NCBI RefSeq assembly: GCF_012641465.1
Contig: NZ_JABAIK010000002.1
Coordinates: 62,001-126,000, forward strand
Origin: Vibrio agarilyticus
Lineage (GTDB): Bacteria > Pseudomonadota > Gammaproteobacteria > Enterobacterales > Vibrionaceae
Length of the DNA stretch: 64,000 bases
Direction of reading: 5' to 3'
The notes under the pieces were generated by a model, which had not been told where the DNA came from, did no database searches, and saw only the letters and a list, made by a program, of their open reading frames with translations. A program made the translations under genes and the position numbers. Below are positions 17,132-26,865 of the stretch, in pieces (within the stretch, counting starts at the first letter, position 1; each line of letters starts with the position of its first letter).

Positions 17132-18064
17132 ATGAACAATTCTATGGACAACACCACCGTTTATCCTATTGGCACACTGGGCCAACCATGGGGCGATGCA
17201 GAGCACCTTGCGTGGCGCAATCAAACGACCATTAAACGCCAATACCAAGACGAAGTCGTTCCGAAAATCCTTGCACTCGCAGCACAATTTGACGTGAGCC
17301 AATATGGCGCTCTGTCTTACGATACGGCGCGCTATCCGCTTTATTGCATCAAAAGTCGTAATTGGGATGCAGCCAAACCCACTGTGCTTATCACAGGCGG
17401 GGTACACGGCTATGAAACCAGCGGCGTGCATGGGGCGCTCAAATTTATGGCCACGCGCGCGGCGGAGTATCAAGACGCCTTTAACATCATTGCCGCGCCT
17501 TGCGTGAGCCCTTGGGGGTATGAAACCATCAATCGCTGGAACCCAAATGCACTTGATCCAAACCGCTCCTTTTACGAAAACAGCCCTGCTGAAGAGTCGG
17601 CGAGCCTCATCCAATTGGTTGCCACACTTGGCGAGGTTCTGGTTCATTTTGATTTGCACGAAACCACCGACACCGATGAAAGCGAATTTCGCCCCGCGCT
17701 GTGCGCTCGGGACGGCAAAGAGTATGAGCCTGATGTGATTCCTGATGGGTTTTATACCGTCGCCGACACGCTCAATCCACAAAATGAGTTCCAAGCAGCC
17801 ATCATTCAATCGGTAGAGCAAGTAACTCATATCGCGCCGCCCGATGACAATGGCAACATCATTGGTGCACCTGTTGAGCAACATGGCGTTATTTACTACC
17901 CCATGGTGGAGCTTGGCTTGTGTGGTGGCGTTACTCAATGCGTTTATGGCACCACAACCGAAGTGTATCCCGATAGCCCATCAGTCACCGATGAAGAGTG
18001 TAATGATGCTCAAGTTGCCGCCATTGTCGGCGGGCTTGATTTTGTTCTTCGTCAACCGAGATAA
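17132..18064 (+). CDS. M14-family zinc metallopeptidase
   Basis: 310 residues of the M14 carboxypeptidase/aspartoacylase fold. Zinc ligands are in 'GGVHGYETSG' (HxxE) and 'HFDLHETTD'; 'TTTEVYPD' carries the likely catalytic glutamate. There is no signal peptide, so it acts in the cytoplasm on a small peptide or acyl-amino acid. Substrate unknown. A second ATG lies four codons inside (17144); AGAGAA precedes the first. The truncated ERIC follows the stop. Confidence 0.8.
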   Translation: MNNSMDNTTVYPIGTLGQPWGDAEHLAWRNQTTIKRQYQDEVVPKILALAAQFDVSQYGALSYDTARYPLYCIKSRNWDAAKPTVLITGGVHGYETSGVHGALKFMATRAAEYQDAFNIIAAPCVSPWGYETINRWNPNALDPNRSFYENSPAEESASLIQLVATLGEVLVHFDLHETTDTDESEFRPALCARDGKEYEPDVIPDGFYTVADTLNPQNEFQAAIIQSVEQVTHIAPPDDNGNIIGAPVEQHGVIYYPMVELGLCGGVTQCVYGTTTEVYPDSPSVTDEECNDAQVAAIVGGLDFVLRQPR

Positions 18065-18065
18065 A

Positions 18066-18127
18066 CGATGTGATGAGGTTTATAAGTACCCGTCAACACC
18101 GCTGCAACTTCAAGTGTGACGGGTATA
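18066..18127 (+). repeat. ERIC element 4 (right half only)
   Basis: GATGTGATGAGG... to GACGGGTATA is the right half of an ERIC. Read on the minus strand it encodes the last residues and stop codon of the ycaQ-like gene. Confidence 0.8.
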
Positions 18128-19276
18128 GCGCTCACAACCATTAAATTGTGCAAACGCGCTTAACTCTTGGTCGAGCGCGGCTTCAAAGGCGTCACGCTGT
18201 TTAAGCCGTGGCTCGAGGTAGAGCTTATGAACCTCAAGCCACCCGCTATTTCGATGTGCTTTACAATCGGCCCTCGCCACAAGGCGACCATCCCACAAAA
18301 TAGGCAGAACGAAATAGCCATACTGACGCTTGGCGGCTGGTACATAACATTCCAATAAATACTCAAATTGAAATAAATTACGTAACCTATCACGCTGAAT
18401 AATTAGATTATCAAATGGCGATAAAATACGCGCCAGCCGTCGATTTATACGCTGATTTAACCCCGCTAAACGGCTTGGTTGAGTGTAATACCGATGTTGC
18501 CCTATCGAGACTGGTATCAGCTCCCCTTGCTCAAGCATTTGCTCAATAACACGCTGAACATTGACCTTCACATCTTTAAGCAGATAGACCATCTCCGACA
18601 ATTTTGCGATGCCGTGAGTATTCAGGGTATTGAGAAGTAAAAAATGCGCGTGTTCAGTGGCGGTAGGGATGCGAGTCTCAACAGATGCGGGCAACACGCG
18701 CTCAGTTAAATCATAAACCTTATGAAAGTTTCGTCGTTCGGCAATCATGAGATCGCCCTGCATATAGAGCATCTCCAACGCTTGCTTTGTTGGTTTGCTC
18801 TCCCAACCGGTTTTCTTAATGACACTTGATTCAAAATCCTTTGCCATCAAAGGGCCTTCGGCGCGAATTTTATCGAGCACATAGGCCATCAACTTAAGAT
18901 CTTTCTTAAACCAATGCCCTTGCTTATCGGACTTTATCGCGTGTTTGCGCGGCAGTGAAAAGCGAAAGTCACGCATCGTGAGATACGAAGCGGCGTGCGA
19001 CCAATATTCAAAGACCGCTTTTTCTCTTACCATGCGCTCAAGGTGCTCTGGCTGATAGCCGTGATGGCGACTCCACAATGTGTGATGATGAGCGCGCTGC
19101 ACCACAGAAATCGTATCGATTTGCACATAGCCTAGTGTGTCAATCACTTGAACTGTTTTTTGATAAGCGCTGCCCTGCCACTTCGCCACTGGTAGTGCTT
19201 GCGAAAGCAGCGCCATTTTCCTCGCCTGCTCTAACGTAAGTGTTTCCATCGCCTTCTGCTCGATAACCCTTGTCAT
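18110..19276 (-). CDS. YcaQ-like DNA glycosylase (AlkX family, HTH_42)
   Basis: 388 residues of the winged-helix glycosylase family that unhooks DNA interstrand cross-links (E. coli YcaQ, about 410 residues). The catalytic 'QxD' segment reads 'LGYVQIDTISVVQRAHHHTL', followed by 'EYWSHAASYLT', both family hallmarks; three winged-helix units fill the middle. The C-terminus is odd: 'YTRHT' and the TGA come from the ERIC at 18066-18127. So the original end was lost or altered by the element. The alternative ATG ten residues in (19249) is possible. Confidence 0.85.
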   Translation of the reverse strand: MTRVIEQKAMETLTLEQARKMALLSQALPVAKWQGSAYQKTVQVIDTLGYVQIDTISVVQRAHHHTLWSRHHGYQPEHLERMVREKAVFEYWSHAASYLTMRDFRFSLPRKHAIKSDKQGHWFKKDLKLMAYVLDKIRAEGPLMAKDFESSVIKKTGWESKPTKQALEMLYMQGDLMIAERRNFHKVYDLTERVLPASVETRIPTATEHAHFLLLNTLNTHGIAKLSEMVYLLKDVKVNVQRVIEQMLEQGELIPVSIGQHRYYTQPSRLAGLNQRINRRLARILSPFDNLIIQRDRLRNLFQFEYLLECYVPAAKRQYGYFVLPILWDGRLVARADCKAHRNSGWLEVHKLYLEPRLKQRDAFEAALDQELSAFAQFNGCERYTRHT

Positions 19277-19437
19277 TTATAGGCTACGCCAACTTAAGCC
19301 GCATAAGGGAGGTTTTGCGATTATTTCTCGAACTGCACGCTCAAAAACGCCCAATTTTGCGAATGTCGTCATGTCGTTATTTTCATTCACGAACGTCCAT
19401 TACACTGAAGTTATCGCCATAGCGACTGGGCAAAACC

Positions 19438-19564
19438 CTGCACCCAAACCACTTGAAGATGCTGCTAGGCGGCAAACGAACAAGGCCCCTGAGCATAGGC
19501 GATTATGTGATGAGGTTTGTGAGAGCTAGCCAACAACCCTGCAGCTTTAAGTGGTTTAGGTATA
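19438..19564 (+). repeat. ERIC element 5
   Basis: Full length with a worn left end (TGCACCC for TATACCC) and right end TTTAGGTATA. It lies 24 bases before the rarA-like start and may be in its 5' untranslated region. Confidence 0.8.
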
Positions 19565-19587
19565 TCATACTGAATCACGAGGTCATC

Positions 19588-20904
19588 ATGGAGCTATTTG
19601 ATATAGACAAAAATAGTGCGCCGCTCGCCGAGCGAATGCGGCCGCAAACGCTCGATGAGATTCTTGGTCAGGAGCAGATTTTAAGCAAAGGCACATTGTT
19701 ATATCGAGCAATTCAGGCCGATTTACTCAGTTCTACCATTCTTTGGGGGCCTCCCGGCACTGGCAAAACCACGATAGCAAAAATCATTGCCAACATGACC
19801 AAGGCCCATTTTGCAGAACTCAACGCGACCCATTCTGGGAAAAGTGACATCGCCAACGTGGTCGATGGCGCGCAACATCGACTTGCGATGCAAAATCAAA
19901 AAACCATTTTGTTTATTGATGAAATACACCGATTCAATAAAGCGCAGCAAGATACTCTTTTGCCTCATGTGGAGCGCGGAATTGTGATTTTAATTGGGGC
20001 TACCACGGAAAACCCCTACTACGAATTAAACGATGCACTGATCTCTCGTTCACGCATCTTTAGACTCAATCCGTTGGGTGAAGCTCAAATACAGCAACTG
20101 CTAAAACGTGCCCTTACTCAAGACAGCATACTCAAACAACAGCCCATTCATCTCAGTAGCAAGGCACGAGAGCATTTTGCTCATGCTGCGAATGGTGATG
20201 TGAGAAACGCACTCAATGCACTTGAGCTGGCAAGCCTAACCACAGAGAAAACCAAAGGGAAAATTGAGATCACGCTTTCGGTGGCCGAAGAGTGCATTCA
20301 GCAAAAAGCTTTAAGATACGATAAAAATGGCGACAGCCATTACGACACAATCAGCGCCTATATTTTAAGTGTTCGAGGCAGTGATGTTGATGCCGCGCTC
20401 TATTACATGTTGCAGATGCTTGAAGCTGGCGAAGATCCCAAATTTATCGCCCGCCGCTTAATTGTTTGCGCAAGCGAAGAAGTCGGAATGGCTGACCCTC
20501 AAGCTCTGGTGATCGCCTCCCATGCCGCGCACATTGTTGAGTTTGTCGGTATGCCAGAATGTCTTTACGCCCTTGCGCAAGCTACCATTTATGTCACTAG
20601 CGTGCCCAAAAGCGATTCCGTTTATCAAGCCATTCAACGAGTCAAGCAAGACATTCACAGCACCAATGTGAAAGCGATACCGCTGCATATACGCGACTTC
20701 CTCAATCGACACACTGAGAAAACCGGAAATGGCAAAGGCTACAAAAATGCCCACCATTACCAAAATCACTTTGTCCACCAGCAATATTTGCCTGATGAGC
20801 TTGTTGGCCGCTCGTATTATCGCCCCAACTCACTGGGCAAAGAAAAATACTTTGATCAGTGGTTGCAGTACATAAAACAATCTCCCGATAGTAAAGAAAC
20901 TTAA
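19588..20904 (+). CDS. RarA/MgsA-like AAA+ ATPase
   Basis: 438 residues. RarA-type ATPases, relatives of clamp loaders, act at stalled replication forks. Walker A 'GPPGTGKT' (54-61), Walker B 'TILFIDEIHRF' (about 106-116), sensor 1 'GATTENP' and the C-terminal block 'ASEEVGMADPQAL' are all present. The frame is open from 19453 through the ERIC, but GAGG precedes the ATG at 19588. The housekeeping rarA of vibrios usually lies beside lolA and serS on the large chromosome, so this stand-alone copy may be a paralogue; that cannot be settled here. Confidence 0.88.
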   Translation: MELFDIDKNSAPLAERMRPQTLDEILGQEQILSKGTLLYRAIQADLLSSTILWGPPGTGKTTIAKIIANMTKAHFAELNATHSGKSDIANVVDGAQHRLAMQNQKTILFIDEIHRFNKAQQDTLLPHVERGIVILIGATTENPYYELNDALISRSRIFRLNPLGEAQIQQLLKRALTQDSILKQQPIHLSSKAREHFAHAANGDVRNALNALELASLTTEKTKGKIEITLSVAEECIQQKALRYDKNGDSHYDTISAYILSVRGSDVDAALYYMLQMLEAGEDPKFIARRLIVCASEEVGMADPQALVIASHAAHIVEFVGMPECLYALAQATIYVTSVPKSDSVYQAIQRVKQDIHSTNVKAIPLHIRDFLNRHTEKTGNGKGYKNAHHYQNHFVHQQYLPDELVGRSYYRPNSLGKEKYFDQWLQYIKQSPDSKET

Positions 20905-20921
20905 GCGTCAAATTCGAAACT

Positions 20922-20980
20922 GATACCCAAATCAGGTGAAGATGCAGATAGGCGGGAAACGAGCAAAGCCTCTGAGTGCC
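20922..20980 (+). repeat. ERIC element 6 (left half only)
   Basis: ATACCCAAATCAGGTGAAG through GCCTCTGAGTGCC. The right half is missing, and the aldo/keto reductase stop follows at 20992. Confidence 0.75.
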
Positions 20981-20991
20981 TCTTAAGCGGG

Positions 20992-21951
20992 CTATTCATC
21001 CCACAGATTTTCCAGGGTATACGGGCTTTCTGGCATCACCCAAAATGAACCATCCAAATAGCGGTAATGTAAATCCAAGCGAGATAACTGAAGCATATCC
21101 TCACTCGTTAATACAATATTCCGAGCCTCAAGATTCAACGCTTGCCGCGCAGGACTAGACGATTTGGGGATCACCACATTGCTACGATGCAACGACCATG
21201 CGATTAATATCTGGGCAGGCGTGACCTGATGTGCTTGCGCAATACTCTGAACCACCGGATGATCCATAAGCGTCGGTTCGTTCGATTTGCACAACATTGC
21301 AGGCCGATCGCCCGAGCCTAATGGCGCATACGCGGTCACGACGATGCGTTGGCTTTGACAATATTCAACGAGCGCATTTTGTTGTAAGTACGGGTGTAAT
21401 TCCACCTGATTCATAACGGGTGGTATTGTTGCGGCTTTTTGTAATGCTTGTAATTTTTTGATGCTGAAGTTCGATACGCCAAGATCTTTCACTAAGCCCA
21501 GCGTCACAGCCTGCTCCATCGCAGCCCATGTGACTTCAATAGGCAAGTTCTCTAAAGAGATAAAATCATCCCCTTTTTCGGGAAAGCCAACATGCGGCTT
21601 TATCGCGACAGGCCAATGCATCAAGTACAAATCGAGGTAATCCAGCTTTAGATCGGCCAAGCTTCTCTCAAGCGCTGGGCGTACATCGTTGGGATAATGG
21701 TGCGCATTCCAAAGCTTAGAAGTAATAAAAAGATCACTTCGCTGAACGTCACCCGCCACAATCGCATCTTGTAATGCGGCACCGATTTCAGCTTCGTTGC
21801 CATAACCAGAGGCGCAATCAAAATGGCGGTAGCCTAAATCAATGGCACTACGCACCGCATTGTACGCCTCTTTTGGTCGCTCACTTTTCCATGTGCCAAG
21901 CCCAATGCTGTCTATGACGTTACCTGAACTTAGCGTTACACCCTTTTTCAT
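20992..21951 (-). CDS. Aldo/keto reductase
   Basis: About 319 residues, a TIM-barrel NADPH-dependent carbonyl reductase. The catalytic tetrad is visible: Asp and Tyr in 'HFDCASGYGNE', Lys in 'ITSKLW' and His in 'YLMHWP'. NADPH contacts appear in 'VIPKSSSP'. The closest type is the 2-dehydro-gulonate/aldose reductase group, but the substrate cannot be read from sequence. The GTG one codon upstream is possible; GAGGT favours the ATG at 21951. Confidence 0.9.
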   Translation of the reverse strand: MKKGVTLSSGNVIDSIGLGTWKSERPKEAYNAVRSAIDLGYRHFDCASGYGNEAEIGAALQDAIVAGDVQRSDLFITSKLWNAHHYPNDVRPALERSLADLKLDYLDLYLMHWPVAIKPHVGFPEKGDDFISLENLPIEVTWAAMEQAVTLGLVKDLGVSNFSIKKLQALQKAATIPPVMNQVELHPYLQQNALVEYCQSQRIVVTAYAPLGSGDRPAMLCKSNEPTLMDHPVVQSIAQAHQVTPAQILIAWSLHRSNVVIPKSSSPARQALNLEARNIVLTSEDMLQLSRLDLHYRYLDGSFWVMPESPYTLENLWDE

Positions 21952-22097
21952 CACACAACCTCAACATAAAATCAACACGCCTCATGCTACGTCGGTTCAT
22001 TGGCAAACATAAGAGTATGAGCGGTTTTCATAAACTGGTTGATATTTATCGTAATGGAAAAGGACGTTCGCCCCTCATTTTAAGAGGCGTCTCTAAG

Positions 22098-22658
22098 TTA
22101 AGAAGCGTGATTAAGGTGGCGAATCAATTTAGCCGGTGAGCCACCATAGAGCGTATCGGGCGGCACATCAGAGTTCACCACAGAATTAGCCGCAATCACC
22201 GAACGTGCACCAATGGTCACTCCTTGAGTAATCACAACACTGCCACCAATCCAAACATCATCTTCAACCGTGATCGGTTTGCAGAATGTCTCCCACTGAC
22301 GACGCTGCAGATAATTAAGTGAATGGCCCGCGGTATAAAACTGCACGTTTGGCCCAATCAGAACATTATTCCCCACGCTGATTTTGGCGCCATCTAGCAT
22401 GGTCACATTCATATTAATAAACGTACGTTCACCAATAAAAATGGTTTTACCAAACTCACAATGAAACGGAGCGCGGATCATACTTGAGTCAGGAAGTGAG
22501 CCCATTAACTGACGCAGTAATACGCCACGTCGTTCTTCATCGGCCGTTTGGCTGAGTTTATGTAAAAGATCAGCCGCGCAGCTGCGAACTGAATCAATCG
22601 ATGGATCGCCACCATCAAAATCATCACCAGCCATCATTTTTTCAAATTCAGTCATCAT
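22098..22658 (-). CDS. Hexapeptide-repeat acetyltransferase (maltose/galactoside O-acetyltransferase type)
   Basis: About 186 residues. 'MTEFEKMMAGDDFD' matches the LacA/Maa N-terminal cap, and the rest is left-handed beta-helix repeats ending in 'GVTIGARSVIAANSVV' and 'GSPAKLIR'. The active histidine is in 'TAGHSLNY'. It transfers acetyl from acetyl-CoA to a sugar, likely a detoxifying or storage function; substrate not certain. The open frame runs back to 22742 through a decayed ERIC, but AGGAT seven bases before the ATG at 22658 supports the later start. Confidence 0.87.
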   Translation of the reverse strand: MMTEFEKMMAGDDFDGGDPSIDSVRSCAADLLHKLSQTADEERRGVLLRQLMGSLPDSSMIRAPFHCEFGKTIFIGERTFINMNVTMLDGAKISVGNNVLIGPNVQFYTAGHSLNYLQRRQWETFCKPITVEDDVWIGGSVVITQGVTIGARSVIAANSVVNSDVPPDTLYGGSPAKLIRHLNHAS

Positions 22659-22663
22659 TTTCG

Positions 22664-22812
22664 ACATCCTAGACGCAAACAACTTGGAATCACAGGTTGC
22701 GGCAAGCGCACTGAGCCTCTGAGCACCAATGTATCTAAACATTGGTGAGCTATGTGATGAGGTTTGTGAGTACGAGTCAACAACGCAGCAACTTCAAGTA
22801 GGAAGGGGATAA
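22664..22812 (-). repeat. ERIC element 7 (decayed)
   Basis: The core (CACTGAGCCTCTGAGCACC, GTGATGAGGTTTGTGAG, GCAACTTCAAGTAGG) is clear, but both ends are worn and the centre has a separate inverted repeat (AATGTATC...). It forms the 5' leader of the acetyltransferase gene. Confidence 0.7.
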
Positions 22813-22891
22813 AGCACGCAATGTAACGCAGTGCGTATGCGATCAGAAGTGATTTATTTTCATCAATAACGTGACAGACTGGAATATCAGA

Positions 22892-22920
22892 CAACCCCGC
22901 TATTTCAAGCGGGGTTATTG
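22892..22920. terminator. Hairpin terminator after the VF530 gene
   Basis: AACCCCGCT/AGCGGGGTT with a 6-base loop. Flanking T residues are few on either side. Confidence 0.55.
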
Positions 22921-22939
22921 TATAACCAAGTTATAAAAA

Positions 22940-23383
22940 TTATCGGTTGCGATGAAAACGCGCGCGATCTGAACGTTGTTTTGCCGCTCGCTCTTTATGA
23001 GCTGATGCGGCTTTGGCTTGGGAAGCCAAAATCGACTCAACGGTGAGTTCCATCGGCTCGCGAGGCTCCAGCCCATGACGGAACGTACGAGCTCGTGGTG
23101 GAAGAGAGTACTCATATTCAGACGCTTTCGGCATACGCTTAAAGCGATATAAATAAAAGTTTTCAACCCGTTCGCGAGCCCATTCGGTCTTTTTCAGGTA
23201 TTTGACACTGCTTGCAATACTGGGCTTAGTGTTAAAGCAGTTCATACGCATTGCTGCGTCTAAGATCTCCCACCCATAGTGGTCAACCAACTGTTTCAGC
23301 ATATCTTCAAGCTTGAGACCATGCAGTGGGTTGTTTTTTTGCAATTCAATACGTTCTTCTTCTGACATGAATTCATGGCTCAT
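22940..23383 (-). CDS. VF530-family DNA-binding protein
   Basis: 147 residues. Residues about 18-78 match the VF530 (DUF2132) domain: 'NPLHGLKLEDMLKQLVDHYG' followed by 'CFNTKPSIASSVKYLKKT' and 'WARERVENFYLYR'. The fold was described as DNA-binding. The C-terminal half is basic and Arg/Ala-rich. AAGGAG stands seven bases before the ATG at 23383, six codons inside the open frame. No operon partner. Confidence 0.88.
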   Translation of the reverse strand: MSHEFMSEEERIELQKNNPLHGLKLEDMLKQLVDHYGWEILDAAMRMNCFNTKPSIASSVKYLKKTEWARERVENFYLYRFKRMPKASEYEYSLPPRARTFRHGLEPREPMELTVESILASQAKAASAHKERAAKQRSDRARFHRNR

Positions 23384-23475
23384 GCAGGACTCCTTACTCA
23401 TCGGTAGCTGGCGCCCATTCTAACGGATTCATCCTGATGGTGATATAGATCACGCCAATAATACCTGAGCAAAGC

Positions 23476-24962
<1,487 letters not shown>

Positions 24963-25169
24963 GACTTTGCAACTCCATTGCGTGAATACCACCAGATGCT
25001 TTTTGTGCTTTCACTGTAGTGATATTGATTTCAATACCATAGAGCCAGTTTGTTAATTCCATTTGGGCAGACAAGCATGACGGCACTGACCCACAACTTT
25101 TTTTAAACTGACACTACGTCTGCTTACCAATTTCTCGCCAAGATAGCGTTACGGCTCACCATCAAGAGC

Positions 25170-25437
25170 TATACCCAAGTAACTTCATGATGCATGGTTC
25201 AGCGAGAATGACTTGGTTTGTCAGTGAGGCGAGGATTTGATGATTGAGTGATTCTCAATTGAAAATCGTCAACAAAGCTGATAAGCCAAGGCAGCTCGCC
25301 CTTCGGGAGCCAATCACTGAACCGATAGCGGCGTTAAACAACTTGAAAATAGACTGGCTATTTCGCTGCGTTGTTTGCCTTGCCCTCAGCCCAGTGAGTC
25401 GGCTCTGAATCCAGCATCTTGAAGTCACTTGGGTATA
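25170..25437 (+). repeat. 268-bp repeat element, copy 1
   Basis: Begins TATACCCAAGTAACTTCA and ends TGAAGTCACTTGGGTATA, inverted ends of more than 20 bases. Inside are two nested hairpins (AAACAAC...GTTGTTT and GAAATAGC-type arms near 25345-25375). It shares TATACCC/GGGTATA with ERIC but has an unrelated body. It lies upstream of the aminotransferase, whose promoter may be within it. Confidence 0.85.
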
Positions 25438-25460
25438 TCTTATTGCACAGGAGAATTAAA

Positions 25461-26774
25461 ATGGATTTGTTATCATCTGAGATCACTAATCAAGATGTGA
25501 TTGAGCTCGATAAAGGCGTATTTCACTCTTGGTCGATTCAAGAAAGTGCTACCCCTATCGTGATTGCGAAAGGACAAGGCTGCACCATGTGGGATTTCGA
25601 CGGAAAAGAGTACCTAGACTTCAGCAGTCAGCTGGTCAACACCAATATTGGCCATCAGCACCCCAAGGTGATTGACGCGCTTAAAGCGCAAGCCGATACT
25701 CTCGCCACTGTCGCTCCAGCAACGGCAAATATCACTCGCGGCCTGGCAGCGAAGCGGATTCTTGAGCGAGTGCCAAACCGTTTCAAGAAGGTATTTTTTA
25801 CTAACGCTGGGGCCGATGCCAATGAAAATGCTATCCGTATGGCAAGGCAATTTACCGGCCGTGACAAAGTTCTATCGGCTTACCGCTCTTACCACGGTAA
25901 TACCGGAGCTGCCATTGCTGCCACGGGAGACTTTAGACGTGTTCCCAATGAATACAGCCGTGGTCACGTGCACTTCTTTAATCCCTATCTGTATCGCACC
26001 GAATTTAATGCAACATCAGAGCAAGAAGAGTGCGAACGCGCGCTATCGCACCTAACACGAGTGATTGAATGTGAAGGCCCAAGCTCTATTGCCGCGATTT
26101 TATTAGAAACGATTCCTGGAACCGCGGGTTTTTTGCTACCGCCTGAAGGCTATTTACAGGGAGTGCGCGACATTGCGACGCAGCATGGTATTCAATTGAT
26201 TTTTGATGAGGTTATGGTCGGTTTTGGCCGTACAGGTAAATGGTTTGCGTTTGAACATTTCAATGTTACGCCAGATCTGGTGACCTTTGCCAAAGGGGTA
26301 AACTCAGGTTATGTACCGGTTGGTGGGGTGATTGTCAGCGAACCCATTTGTGAGTTCTTTAAGTCAGAATTTTTTATGGGCGGACTCACTTACTCTGGAC
26401 ATCCATTAGCGATGGCAACGATTGTCGCAACCATCGATGCGATGGAAGAAGAAGGGATCGTTCATTATGCCGATGAAATTGGAAGCTCACTTCTTGGCCC
26501 AGCCTTAAGTGCGTTAATGGAAAAACGAAGCGTCATTGGTAACATTCGCGGAAAAGGCATGTTTTGGGCCCTTGAGTTGGTTGAAGACCGAGTGACCAAA
26601 ACGCCATTAAGCAACACGAAAATGGGGCAAATAAAACAAAAACTCACTGAGCTTGGACTACTCACCTTTATTGTAAATAACCGAATTCATGTCACGCCAC
26701 CTTTGATCATCAAACCCAATGAAATCAAGCATGGCATTGCGATCATCGATGAAGTTCTCGCCCAGTTCGACTAA
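25461..26774 (+). CDS. Class III PLP-dependent aminotransferase (possible taurine or omega-amino acid transaminase)
   Basis: 437 residues, fold type I. PLP-binding 'IFDEVMVGFGRTG' (D249) and the Schiff-base lysine K278 in 'TFAKGVNSG' are clear, as is 'YRSYHGNTG' (144-ish) that stacks on the cofactor. Such enzymes move an omega-amino group from taurine, beta-alanine or similar amines to pyruvate or 2-oxoglutarate. Neighbours (reductase, TauE-type exporter, MocR regulator, amino acid importer) make taurine or beta-alanine the leading substrates. AGGAGA precedes the ATG; the upstream open frame lies in the 268-bp repeat and is discounted. Confidence 0.85.
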   Translation: MDLLSSEITNQDVIELDKGVFHSWSIQESATPIVIAKGQGCTMWDFDGKEYLDFSSQLVNTNIGHQHPKVIDALKAQADTLATVAPATANITRGLAAKRILERVPNRFKKVFFTNAGADANENAIRMARQFTGRDKVLSAYRSYHGNTGAAIAATGDFRRVPNEYSRGHVHFFNPYLYRTEFNATSEQEECERALSHLTRVIECEGPSSIAAILLETIPGTAGFLLPPEGYLQGVRDIATQHGIQLIFDEVMVGFGRTGKWFAFEHFNVTPDLVTFAKGVNSGYVPVGGVIVSEPICEFFKSEFFMGGLTYSGHPLAMATIVATIDAMEEEGIVHYADEIGSSLLGPALSALMEKRSVIGNIRGKGMFWALELVEDRVTKTPLSNTKMGQIKQKLTELGLLTFIVNNRIHVTPPLIIKPNEIKHGIAIIDEVLAQFD

Positions 26775-26788
26775 CGTGATTAAACGAC

Positions 26789-26825
26789 TACGGCAGCGCC
26801 AAGCAATCAGCTTAGCGTTGCCGTA
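26789..26825 (+). terminator. Hairpin after the aminotransferase gene
   Basis: TACGGCA/TGCCGTA outer stem with inner AAGC/GCTT pairing; no strong T tail. It lies between two convergent genes. Confidence 0.5.
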
Positions 26826-26865
26826 TCAAACGGCCTCAAACGAGACCATCGAATAAAAAACATCG

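Noticed and set aside
17075-17938. 287-codon minus-strand frame opposite the M14 peptidase gene
   Set aside because: The plus-strand gene carries clear zinc motifs; this is its antisense shadow.
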